The position numbers were made by a program, and so were the translations under genes. Below the pieces are notes generated by a model. That model was not told the DNA's origin, did no database searches, and saw nothing but the letters and a program-made list of their open reading frames with translations. From Rhizobiaceae bacterium (lineage in GTDB: Bacteria; Pseudomonadota; Alphaproteobacteria; Rhizobiales; Rhizobiaceae), in NCBI GenBank assembly GCA_017644105.1, contig JAEPMD010000011.1, forward strand, positions 5,145 to 69,144: DNA of 64,000 bases. The letters are read 5' to 3'. Of the stretch, positions 29,188-37,617 are shown piece after piece (positions within the stretch are counted from its first letter, which is position 1; every line of letters starts with the position of its first letter).

Positions 29188-29490
29188 GGGCGGTGAAATA
29201 AACCATTCGGACCCGGGGGCGGTACCCGGCGCCTCCACCATAACCTAATCTGGCAGTTTTTGATCAGATTATGATGGGGGCGAAATAGGATCGACGAGGG
29301 CGTAAAGATCGTACTTTTTCTCGGCATTGTACCACCGTTATCGGACTAACTTTGTAGTTGCAAATGATAACAACTATGCGGAAGCACGTCTCGCTGCTTA
29401 ATGCGGTGCGATAGCTTCACATGAACTCCTAGTTGTTCGCACGACTAGGCGGGGTTCGAAGGCACCTGGCAACAGAAGCCTTCACTTAAA
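29188..29490 (+). ncRNA. ssrA: Transfer-messenger RNA (permuted, two-piece)
   Basis: tmRNA rescues stalled ribosomes. The gene is circularly permuted as in alphaproteobacteria: the acceptor piece comes first and ends in GCGCCTCCACCA (CCA at 29238-29240), then a removed loop with its own hairpin (29241-29275), then the coding piece beginning GGGGGCG at 29276. GGGGGCG pairs with CGCCTCC including a third-position G-U pair, the alanine identity element. The tag frame at 29360-29401 encodes ANDNNYAEARLAA and a TAA. GGTGAA (29192) can pair with TTCACT (29481), which sets the approximate outer ends. The T-arm loop reads GGCGGTA rather than the usual TTCGA type. sspB follows on the same strand. Confidence 0.93.
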
Positions 29491-29624
29491 CTCTCATAAA
29501 ATTTTAGTTTCTCATGTATTTAAGTTATACATTGTATTAATTGACTCGCTTTATAGATATATCAGTGAGACAATTGTTGGAGCTCATTTGAGCTTTAGTT
29601 ACTGCGTTACCTTGAGGAAACTAT

Positions 29625-30161
29625 ATGTCGCAAGACCACATTCGCTACGATATTTTGGCACAAGAAGCTTTGCGAGGCGTTATAAAAAAAGTGCTTATGG
29701 AAACAGCTGCCACTGGCCAACTCCCTGGAGAGCACCATTTTTTCATTACTTTTTTGACTAATGCGCCCGGTGTGCGGATTTCAACAGCTTTGCAGGATCG
29801 TTATCCTGAACAAATGACTATTGTGGTTCAGCACCAGTTTTGGGATCTGAAAGTTACCGATACGCTCTTTGAGATTGGATTGTCTTTTTCTGACCAACCA
29901 GAAAAATTAGTCGTGCCATTTTCTGCGGTCCGTGGTTTTTATGATCCGTCGGTCAATTTCGAACTCGAATTTGACACGCTCATCATTGAAGATGAAGAGG
30001 GAGCAGATATCGCCGAATTGGATGCGAGCAAAGAAATCGCAAAGCTTGAAAAGCCACAAATCGACGATGGTTCTGACGATACAGATGATGCAGATAATCC
30101 GGACGATAAAGACGGCGGTGCAGATGTGGTTTCTCTTGATGCGTTCCGCAAAAAACCTTAG
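29625..30161 (+). CDS. sspB: SspB family ClpXP adaptor
   Basis: SspB delivers ssrA-tagged proteins to the ClpXP protease. The 178-residue product starts MSQDHIRYDILAQEALRGV, the alphaproteobacterial SspB beginning, and contains the tag-binding core (HHFFITF-like, FSDQPEKLVVPFSAVRGFYDPS). A long acidic linker (about residues 115-165) leads to a C-terminal short basic motif VSLDAFRKKP that resembles the XB tail which docks on the ClpX zinc domain. It has a good ribosome site (GAGGA, 8 bases) and follows the tmRNA gene whose tag it recognises. Confidence 0.93.
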   Translation: MSQDHIRYDILAQEALRGVIKKVLMETAATGQLPGEHHFFITFLTNAPGVRISTALQDRYPEQMTIVVQHQFWDLKVTDTLFEIGLSFSDQPEKLVVPFSAVRGFYDPSVNFELEFDTLIIEDEEGADIAELDASKEIAKLEKPQIDDGSDDTDDADNPDDKDGGADVVSLDAFRKKP

Positions 30162-30185
30162 TGAGATATTGAGGTTATCTGCGGC

Positions 30186-30377
30186 GTGGCAAACAATGTT
30201 GTAAATCTGCGTATGGCGCGCAAACGCAAAGAGCGTGCAAAAAAAGAAGTAAATGCGGAACAAAACCGCATTTCTTTTGGCCGCACCAAACATGAGAAAA
30301 ATCTCACCAAAGCCTTAAACGATAAGCAGAACAAACTTGTCGATGATCAAAAGCTTACACCCAAAGAGGATGACTGA
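30186..30377 (+). CDS. DUF4169 small basic protein
   Basis: A 63-residue highly charged protein with the DUF4169 pattern VVNLRMARKRKERAKKE and FGRTKHEKNL. Start is GTG, 24 bases after the sspB stop, so it is likely in the sspB transcript. Members usually sit next to sspB in rhizobia. Role unknown; the basic helical sequence could bind nucleic acid, which is only a guess. Confidence 0.85.
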   Translation: MANNVVNLRMARKRKERAKKEVNAEQNRISFGRTKHEKNLTKALNDKQNKLVDDQKLTPKEDD

Positions 30378-30402
30378 GCATTTCGTTGATAGTTGATGGA
30401 CG

Positions 30403-33400
30403 TTACTGATCCGATGGCGCATCAAGCGGCAGAATGACAATCTCACCGTTTGAACTTCTGGGCGATGTGGATAATAATTCTTCAACGGATTTTTGCCAGT
30501 CAATTGCAGGTGCGTCTCCAGAAGGTGCAGTATCGTTACTTGCGGCTTCTTGCGCCTGCCGGATCGCCTCATCGGCAATGCGTTGGGCTTCTGCATCCGC
30601 GGCTGCTTTGGCTTCTTCTTCAGCCTTGATACGTGCGGCTTCCTCAGCTTTGATGCGCTCCTGCTCCTCAAATAATAAACGTGCTTCTTCTTCACGCTTG
30701 AGCTGCTGATCTTTTACAAGCGCTATTTCGCGCCTTAACGCTTGTTTTTCCAAAATGCTGGCTTGCAATAATTCAACGCGTCGTCTTTCGCGTTCGTAAG
30801 CTCGGATGGAAAGAAAATTACTCATCGCATTGGCATTAATTGATTTCGAGGGATTAGCTAATTCTCCTTCAAAATCAATACTATATTCTGGTGTGGCACC
30901 CGCCTGTGCTTCGAGGCCTGCATCGTATAGAACGTCCAACGAACTCGATATTGTCTGACCCACGAGGTCAATACGACCAGCGCCAGTGAGGTTAAAACCT
31001 TCATTTTCAAGCGTGATACTAGCGATACGCTGAACGCCGCCAGTGACGGTGAATGGTATCGCGAGTTCGGCAATTTTATATTCGCCATTAGGTAATAGAT
31101 CATTGATATCAGACGCGATAATTTCCGGCTGCAACTCGTAGCCTTCCGCATCGGTTTTTTCAAAGATATTGGACAAAATATCAGGTTCAAAACCATTCAC
31201 TGAAATGCCTTTAAGGTTGAAAATACCGCCGCCATTCATTGAGGCAATGACTTCAGTTAAATTCGTGCCTGTACCTTCTAGATTTCCCGCGATGTCGATC
31301 GTGCCGTCTAACAATGGTTTTCCACCATTATCATGCCAATTAAGTGCTGCGACATCGGTGTTTGTGATGATCGTATCGAGGCTGACAAAGGCTTTCCCGT
31401 CCGGATTTGAGATCGATAAATTGCCAGCTAAATCGCCGCCGAGCCAAGAGCCGGTCACATCTTCGATTTCCACAATTCCAGCTTCAGTGGTTAGTTTTGC
31501 ACTCACGTTTTGAATGGCCGGCACATCTGGCAGGGATAGTTCTTTCAGATCAATATTTATGTCCGTTACAGGCGCCATTTCGAAAGGTGGTAGGAAGTCA
31601 GTTGTGCTCCATGATGTATCAATGAGGTTCAAGAATTGAACGCCAAGTGCCAATTCGTAAAGCCATTCGGTATCAACACGATCAATGCTTAGATCACCTT
31701 TAAAGCTAGGCGCCAGACTTGTTCGATCTGCGATCAGTGTCCCATTAAATTTATTACCATCCGCATTGCCCACCAGATCATTGATTTCAATATTGTTTTC
31801 ATCGATGATGAGGCCAGCAGCAAGCTCAACAGGTTGCCCTGCGCCGATGCCTGGAAGGTTTTGCCCTAAAGTGAGCAGCAAAGGTTCAATATCAACTGAT
31901 GTGAGATCAAGCGTTAATATGCCTTTCGGTTCGTTCTGATTTTGCGTGCTTGGCAGATCAATGAATCCGTCCAGATCGATATTCGTGGTGCCTGATGTAA
32001 ATTTTGCATCTACATCGAGATCTTCATCGAAACCTCTCGAAATTTTTAAATTGAGATCCGCTGCCTCTTCGAAATCAAATGGCAAAACATCAAAACCCAT
32101 TTGTGCGAGCAATATTTGGCTTTGCGGGTTTTTAGCCGTCAAGTTGATCGCAAGGGGTGAAGATGCATTTTTAAACACTGTTGGCATCAATGTTTGCCCA
32201 TTGGCACGAAGATCAAACGCTGATTTTCCAATGGTGCCACTGGCTTTGATCTGCGGCGTATTGTTATCGCTGATGCTTAACTCGCCAGACACAACCAGGT
32301 CATCATAAGATGGTAAGTTTTTCTCAAACCGTTTCAGGACAGGGTGGTCATCCGATAAGTCTTTCAGCAATTTGAAGATTCCATCGGCTTGTTCAGCGTT
32401 GGCGTTAAACGTAATCTGACCTTTTGGGGTTTGATCGAGATCGTTTAAGGTGCCATTCATGGTCCCAGAAACGCCGGAGAAATTGCCGAAACGGACGGAA
32501 TCAAGCGTTAAATCTTTGTCTTCCCAGCTTGCGATGATTTTCACGTCTTCGGCAGAGTATTTGCCAAAACGCATCACATCGGTGTTGAGCTGGGCGATGA
32601 TGTTATGACCAAAAAGCCCACCGCTTTTGTCGATGTCTTGATCAAGGCTGGCCATCTGTAAAAGCGCATTGAGCTTGTCCAAATCAAGCTCACTACCGTT
32701 CAACCCAATAGATATGGATGGGTCTAAATCGCGAATCTGTTGGCGTTCAGCATAACCTCTGATCGAGGCGTTCCCAAGGATGAGTTCGAGGTTTTCAAGC
32801 CGTTGAATTTCTTTGCTAAACAACACATTGGCGGATATGCCAGCGGCAGCCAATTGGCGGATAGAGGGGTCGACTCGACCGATGAGCCAGGAAGAAAATC
32901 CCGATGGCTGTTTGGTTGCAATGAGAATATTGCCAGCAAATTCAGGCGCTTCACCGATCTTTAGATTCCCTTGTGCTTCAATGTCTGTGCGACCGGGAAG
33001 TTTGGCAGCGAAATTTTCGACCGTCCATCCGGTAGTATTTGGACGAGCTGATAAAAACACCTCTCTCACGGTTGTATTGCCTGACAATATCGCAGGCAGA
33101 GTAAGGTCGATTTTGCCGGGAAGGTCAATTTTTGGAATTTGTGAAATCAGGCGGTTGATGCTTGAAAAGCCCGTCGTCGATTGATTGTCATCCGTATCGG
33201 CGTTCTCGTTGCCGAATTGACTTATGTCGATCTGCTGACCGCGCGCCGTTACCAAAAATTCAGGATTGGTGCCTGTGTCAATATTCGCTTCACCTTCAAT
33301 AATATAAGGATCGCGGGGATTGCCAGATGCCAATCGATATTCAGGAATTTCAAGCTGCTCATTGTTGACTTTAAAGCCACCCTTCATTTGAACAGTTAGT

Positions 33401-34182
33401 AAATTACGTTGCTCAGGAGGTGTGTTTAAGACATTTAGCTCGCTGCGCTTTTGAATATTAAAATTACCTTCATAGGATGGTTTATGGTCTTCAATTTTCG
33501 CGCTGCCTTCAGTCTCAATAAAGAGTGGCAGATTTTCTGCAAAAAGGCGTGTGCGCAGGCGCATGCTGCCTTGATCGTTCACAACGCCGGTATCAACCTC
33601 AAATTCGATATTCTGATCTTCAAAAGAAGCGTTGCCCTCAGCATGCCAAGGCCCGGAAATCTCAGGAGCTGAAAGGATTGTATTGATGTTTTCGATTTGC
33701 TTGGTGCGGCGGTTCTGCAAGTCAACAAGTTTGATTTGACCATTGTTGATTTGCACGCTTTCAAGAACAAGCGTGCGACCACCTAAATTCTTCTTGCTGT
33801 TAAGCGCCCAATCAAGCGAGCCATCTTGAAATAGGGTGACGGTAAGCTTTGGTTCTTCAACGCGCATGTCAAAGATGAGAATTTCACCGCTCAGGAAAGG
33901 TGTAAGTTCAAGATCCATCTCAAACTGTTTGGCCGTCATCAACGGCTGACCGCTTTTGTTTTTCCCGATAGCGAGGTCATTAAACGTGACCGAAGGGAAG
34001 GGGAGCAGCCGCATGCTGGCTTCTCCGCGAACTTCAACTTCTTGCCCTAGAATGCGGCTAGATTCGCGCTCAAAATCAGCGCGGTATTCAGACCAATCGA
34101 TGAAATAGGGGCCGAGCAGGATCGCAAATAGCGCCATTGCCAAGAGCCCACCAAAAAATACAAATAATCGGACTAACGTCAT
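30403..34182 (-). CDS. Very large AsmA family protein
   Basis: A 1,259-residue envelope protein of the AsmA group, anchored by one N-terminal transmembrane helix (FVFFGGLLAMALFAILLGPY) and followed by the AsmA N-domain (YFIDWSEYRADFERESSRILG). The body consists of long beta-rich repeats (many NLxIxx and GxxxLDGT patterns), consistent with the bridge-like lipid transport proteins to which AsmA/TamB belong. The C-terminal about 110 residues (roughly 1140-1225) are a highly charged Glu/Lys/Arg/Ala helix or coiled coil, then a Ser/Pro tail, an unusual ending for AsmA. It is monocistronic and opposite to DUF4169, with a 25-base convergent gap. Confidence 0.9.
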   Translation of the reverse strand: MTLVRLFVFFGGLLAMALFAILLGPYFIDWSEYRADFERESSRILGQEVEVRGEASMRLLPFPSVTFNDLAIGKNKSGQPLMTAKQFEMDLELTPFLSGEILIFDMRVEEPKLTVTLFQDGSLDWALNSKKNLGGRTLVLESVQINNGQIKLVDLQNRRTKQIENINTILSAPEISGPWHAEGNASFEDQNIEFEVDTGVVNDQGSMRLRTRLFAENLPLFIETEGSAKIEDHKPSYEGNFNIQKRSELNVLNTPPEQRNLLTVQMKGGFKVNNEQLEIPEYRLASGNPRDPYIIEGEANIDTGTNPEFLVTARGQQIDISQFGNENADTDDNQSTTGFSSINRLISQIPKIDLPGKIDLTLPAILSGNTTVREVFLSARPNTTGWTVENFAAKLPGRTDIEAQGNLKIGEAPEFAGNILIATKQPSGFSSWLIGRVDPSIRQLAAAGISANVLFSKEIQRLENLELILGNASIRGYAERQQIRDLDPSISIGLNGSELDLDKLNALLQMASLDQDIDKSGGLFGHNIIAQLNTDVMRFGKYSAEDVKIIASWEDKDLTLDSVRFGNFSGVSGTMNGTLNDLDQTPKGQITFNANAEQADGIFKLLKDLSDDHPVLKRFEKNLPSYDDLVVSGELSISDNNTPQIKASGTIGKSAFDLRANGQTLMPTVFKNASSPLAINLTAKNPQSQILLAQMGFDVLPFDFEEAADLNLKISRGFDEDLDVDAKFTSGTTNIDLDGFIDLPSTQNQNEPKGILTLDLTSVDIEPLLLTLGQNLPGIGAGQPVELAAGLIIDENNIEINDLVGNADGNKFNGTLIADRTSLAPSFKGDLSIDRVDTEWLYELALGVQFLNLIDTSWSTTDFLPPFEMAPVTDINIDLKELSLPDVPAIQNVSAKLTTEAGIVEIEDVTGSWLGGDLAGNLSISNPDGKAFVSLDTIITNTDVAALNWHDNGGKPLLDGTIDIAGNLEGTGTNLTEVIASMNGGGIFNLKGISVNGFEPDILSNIFEKTDAEGYELQPEIIASDINDLLPNGEYKIAELAIPFTVTGGVQRIASITLENEGFNLTGAGRIDLVGQTISSSLDVLYDAGLEAQAGATPEYSIDFEGELANPSKSINANAMSNFLSIRAYERERRRVELLQASILEKQALRREIALVKDQQLKREEEARLLFEEQERIKAEEAARIKAEEEAKAAADAEAQRIADEAIRQAQEAASNDTAPSGDAPAIDWQKSVEELLSTSPRSSNGEIVILPLDAPSDQ

Positions 34183-34294
34183 TTTTGCTTATTCGTCTCT
34201 AACCCATTTATTCCTAAAAGGAACTTGCCCATAAAGGTAACTTAGATCGTTATTGTGTCTAGTTTATGCCCTTAGCTAAAATGATAGCAGATAT

Positions 34295-35698
34295 TTATTC
34301 AGTCAGGGAAAATATTTTGCCCGGATTCATAATGTTGTCTGGATCAAATGTTTGTTTGATCATGCGCATGAATTCAACGCTTTCACCCAATTCGATTTCC
34401 AGATATTTTTGTTTGCCTTGTCCGACGCCGTGTTCACCCGTACAAGTACCTTCCATAGCTATGGCACGTTTGTTCAGACGCGATATATATTCAGCGCTGT
34501 TTTTAACTTCGGTTTCGCTTTTCGTATCGATGAGAAGCTGCGTGTGGAAATTTCCATCTCCGGCATGAGCGACAAAGGTTGCAACCAGACCTAATTCTTC
34601 AATGTCTTTTTGAGATTCGGTAATACATTCGGAGAACCGCGAAATCGGCACGCATGCATCGGTTCCAATGACCTTCGTGTTAGGACGGAAACTGCGTGCA
34701 GCCCAGTAAGCATCATGACGCGCTTTCCATAATTTGTTTCTGTCTTCCAGAACGGTTGAGAATTGCGGCTCTGATCCGCCAAAATCCTCAGCGATTTCTG
34801 TAAATAGTTCCGCTTGGCTTTTAATTTCCTCATCAGACCCATGAAATTCCAAAAACAATGTCGGCTGCTCGGCATTATCGAGTTTGGAATATAAGTTCGA
34901 GGCTTTAATTTGCATGGCATCTAAAAGCTCGATACGCGCCATGGGAATTCCCATTTGAATGGTCGCGATCACCGCCTGGCTTGCGGCTTCCACTGTTGGG
35001 AAAGGACAAACGCCACTTAGAATTTGTTGCGGGATCGGATGAAGCTTCAACGTGATGGAAGTGTAAACACCCAATGTACCTTCTGATCCAACGAACAACC
35101 GTGTTAGGTCATAACCTGCTGAGGATTTTCGAGCGCGGTTTGCCGTTTTGATCTCCTTACCATTGGGTGTGATCACGTTAACGGAAATAACATTTTCGCG
35201 CATTGTGCCATAACGGACCGCATTGGTGCCGGATGCACGTGTTGCCGTCATGCCGCCAATTGTTGCATTGGCACCTGGATCAATGGGGAAGAAAAGTCCC
35301 GTATCGCGCAAATATTCATTCAGTTGCTCGCGTGTGACGCCTGGTTGAACAACACAATCCATATCTTCAGGATTAACCTGCAGAATTTGGTTCATCTGAC
35401 CCATATCGATGGAGATCCCGCCTTCAGGTGCATTGACGTGGCCCTCGAGAGAAGTTCCCACGCCAAACGGGATGATTGGCACTTTATAGCGCGCGCAAAC
35501 ATCAACGACAGCTTGAATATCGGCATCAGAATCAGCAAAGACCACAGCATCTGGAAGCTGCGGTTCAATCATGGTCGTTGTATGAGAATGCTGTTCGCGA
35601 ATGGACTGCCCGGTTTTGAGTTTTTCACCCAGTTGTTGGGCAAGTATATCAATAACAGTTTGAATATTATTGTTTTTACTGATCGTACTATCAGACAA
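34295..35698 (-). CDS. FAD-linked D-lactate dehydrogenase-type oxidoreductase
   Basis: A 467-residue flavoprotein of the FAD_binding_4/FAD-oxidase_C family (Dld/GlcD type). FAD-binding segments: PFGVGTSLEGH, ATIGGMTATRASGTNAVRYG and GYDLTRLFVGSEGTLG; catalytic-domain motifs: FVAHAGDGNFH and CTGEHGVGQGK. It most closely recalls cytochrome c-dependent D-lactate dehydrogenases of the mitochondrial Dld1 type, but D-2-hydroxyglutarate or glycolate oxidation cannot be excluded. It is a single gene with no glcE or glcF neighbours, which argues against glycolate oxidase. Confidence 0.87.
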   Translation of the reverse strand: MSDSTISKNNNIQTVIDILAQQLGEKLKTGQSIREQHSHTTTMIEPQLPDAVVFADSDADIQAVVDVCARYKVPIIPFGVGTSLEGHVNAPEGGISIDMGQMNQILQVNPEDMDCVVQPGVTREQLNEYLRDTGLFFPIDPGANATIGGMTATRASGTNAVRYGTMRENVISVNVITPNGKEIKTANRARKSSAGYDLTRLFVGSEGTLGVYTSITLKLHPIPQQILSGVCPFPTVEAASQAVIATIQMGIPMARIELLDAMQIKASNLYSKLDNAEQPTLFLEFHGSDEEIKSQAELFTEIAEDFGGSEPQFSTVLEDRNKLWKARHDAYWAARSFRPNTKVIGTDACVPISRFSECITESQKDIEELGLVATFVAHAGDGNFHTQLLIDTKSETEVKNSAEYISRLNKRAIAMEGTCTGEHGVGQGKQKYLEIELGESVEFMRMIKQTFDPDNIMNPGKIFSLTE

Positions 35699-35803
35699 TT
35701 TTGTCTTTCCTCCCGCTAAATTCAGATAAACTTATGCTTGGCAAAGTCCGACTTGTCCAGTTCGATGTGAACGTGCTACTCAATTATTTATCGCAAAACG
35801 AAT

Positions 35804-37465
35804 GTGGGCGTTGGGAATTTGTGGTTTGAACGATTATTAAGTCTTCCATCTTTAATGCGGCAATGGATTTTGCCCAATCTGTCAGAGTTCTGGGCGAATA
35901 GGCAGATTTCAATATGGGTTTTGGGTGCCATCATCGGTATTGGCGCAGCCATCTTGGCGGTCGCATTTCGCGAAGCCATTGGACTAGTGCAATATCTCTG
36001 GTCAGGCGAACGCAGCGAAATTTATCTTGCAGCTGTGCGCGAAACGCCGTGGCAGACTATCGTTCTGGCACCTATTATTGGCGGCCTGGTTGTTGGATTG
36101 CTGTTGCAATTATTTGTTAAATCAAAGCGCGCAGGTGGTGTTGCTGATGTGATTGAAGCACGCCATGTATCCGGTCGGCCACTCACGCTGCGTGAAGGGA
36201 TTATGTCTGCGATTGTCACTGTGATCTCGCTTGGCGCGGGCGGCAGTGCAGGGCGCGAAGGTCCGGTTATTCATTTGGGCGCGTCATTTTCCAGTTTTGT
36301 CTATGAAAAATTTAAACTACCGGATGCGGGTGAGCGTACTTTGCTTGCTGCTGGCGTTGCGTCTGCCGTATCTGCAAGTTTTAACGCGCCGATTGCTGGC
36401 GTTTTGTTTGCGCATGAAGTGATCCTTGGTCATTACTCCATGCGAGCTTTTGTACCAATCGTGATTTCTTCGGTCACTGGCACACTAATTGCGCGTTTGT
36501 GGTTTGGTGAAAGCTTTATTTTCACGATCCCTGCTTATGAGATTTCATCTTATTTGGAGTTTCCGGCCTTCTTTTTGCTCGGTGTGATTTGTGCATTGGT
36601 AGCCATCATTTTCCAGTTTAGTCTGTTTGCTGCAGATTATATCGGTAAATCACTGGATCTACCTTTATGGATCCGCCCACCATTGGGCGGAGCTGTGATC
36701 GGTTTGATCGGGGTGATTTATCCAGAAATTTTAGGTATTGGCTATGAAACGACCAATGATGCTTTGTGGGGGAGATTGCCTCTGGCGCTGATGATGATCC
36801 TGATCGTACTCAAGATCTTTGCGACAGCAATTACTTATGCGTCGCGCTTTGGTGGCGGTGTATTCTCACCAGCTCTTTATTTGGGTGCGCTCACAGGCGG
36901 TGTGTTTGGTATCATCGCAACGGATGCAGTACCGATTATGGCGTCCGACCATGCGGTTTATTCGTTATTGGGCATGGGGGCTGTGGCCGCAACCGTAATT
37001 GGTGCGCCAATCTCGACAACAGTGATGGCGTTCGAATTGACGGGTGGTTACGCCTTATCGATCGCACTGCTTTTCACCATCGCGGTATCGCACGGGATTA
37101 ATCAAGCAATTCATGGCCGGTCATTCTTCCAATGGCAGCTTGAAATGCGCGGCGTGCATGTGCGGGATGGACCATATCGCACAATGCTGGCTAACATTCG
37201 TGTCATGGATGTGATGAGCGTGCCGGAAGATAGCCATGATTTCGGCGCTGTTAAAGATCTTCCTGATGTTGAAAACACACCGACCCTTAAGTCATCTGAT
37301 AATATGGATGTGGCGCTTCGATTGTTTGACCAATCGGGTAAAACGCGTCTGCCGGTTGTTGATACGCAAACTGGTGAACGTATTATCGGCTGGGCACGAT
37401 ATTCCAAAGCATTGGACTATGTGAACGAGCGTCTCGTGGAAGCACAAAAAGAAGCTCACTCCTAA
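35804..37465 (+). CDS. ClC family chloride channel/exchanger with CBS region
   Basis: An integral membrane protein (about 553 residues) of the voltage-gated ClC family. The GxEGP motif with the gating glutamate is present as GSAGREGPVIHLGASF, and GGGVFSPALYLGALTGG matches the GxFxP ion-pathway motif. The N-terminal Ser-containing GSGIP motif is replaced by a RAGGVADVIEA context, which may alter ion selectivity. A C-terminal cytosolic part (about 460-540) holds a CBS-like domain. The start is uncertain: GTG at 35804 has no clear ribosome site and ATG at 35855 is an alternative. Confidence 0.9.
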   Translation: MGVGNLWFERLLSLPSLMRQWILPNLSEFWANRQISIWVLGAIIGIGAAILAVAFREAIGLVQYLWSGERSEIYLAAVRETPWQTIVLAPIIGGLVVGLLLQLFVKSKRAGGVADVIEARHVSGRPLTLREGIMSAIVTVISLGAGGSAGREGPVIHLGASFSSFVYEKFKLPDAGERTLLAAGVASAVSASFNAPIAGVLFAHEVILGHYSMRAFVPIVISSVTGTLIARLWFGESFIFTIPAYEISSYLEFPAFFLLGVICALVAIIFQFSLFAADYIGKSLDLPLWIRPPLGGAVIGLIGVIYPEILGIGYETTNDALWGRLPLALMMILIVLKIFATAITYASRFGGGVFSPALYLGALTGGVFGIIATDAVPIMASDHAVYSLLGMGAVAATVIGAPISTTVMAFELTGGYALSIALLFTIAVSHGINQAIHGRSFFQWQLEMRGVHVRDGPYRTMLANIRVMDVMSVPEDSHDFGAVKDLPDVENTPTLKSSDNMDVALRLFDQSGKTRLPVVDTQTGERIIGWARYSKALDYVNERLVEAQKEAHS

Positions 37466-37479
37466 CAAAAATTGCCATA

Positions 37480-37508
37480 TTGACCTTCGTGATAATCCCT
37501 CATAGATT
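37480..37508 (+). promoter_or_regulatory. Creatinase promoter
   Basis: TTGACC (37480-37485), a 17-base spacer and TAGATT (37503-37508) form a sigma-70-type promoter ahead of the creatinase gene; the predicted start falls at the left edge of the adjacent inverted repeat. This implies a 5' leader of about 100 bases. Confidence 0.55.
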
Positions 37509-37515
37509 GAGTGAA

Positions 37516-37534
37516 ATTGCGATGGCGTCGCAAT
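37516..37534 (+). promoter_or_regulatory. Perfect inverted repeat, probable operator of the creatinase gene
   Basis: ATTGCGATGGCGTCGCAAT has two perfect 7-base arms around five bases. It lies just after the -10 element, where a repressor would block initiation. The regulator is not identified. Confidence 0.55.
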
Positions 37535-37617
37535 AGATTATAACAAATATAGTTGTCCTGTACGCCCGGATTATTGAGCGCAGCTCATTGGTCTGCGCGT
37601 GATTTTTGGAGAACTCA

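Noticed and set aside
28980-29201. Plus-strand frame of 73 codons before the tmRNA
   Set aside because: It runs into the tmRNA acceptor piece, has no ribosome site and no recognisable sequence; probably noncoding.
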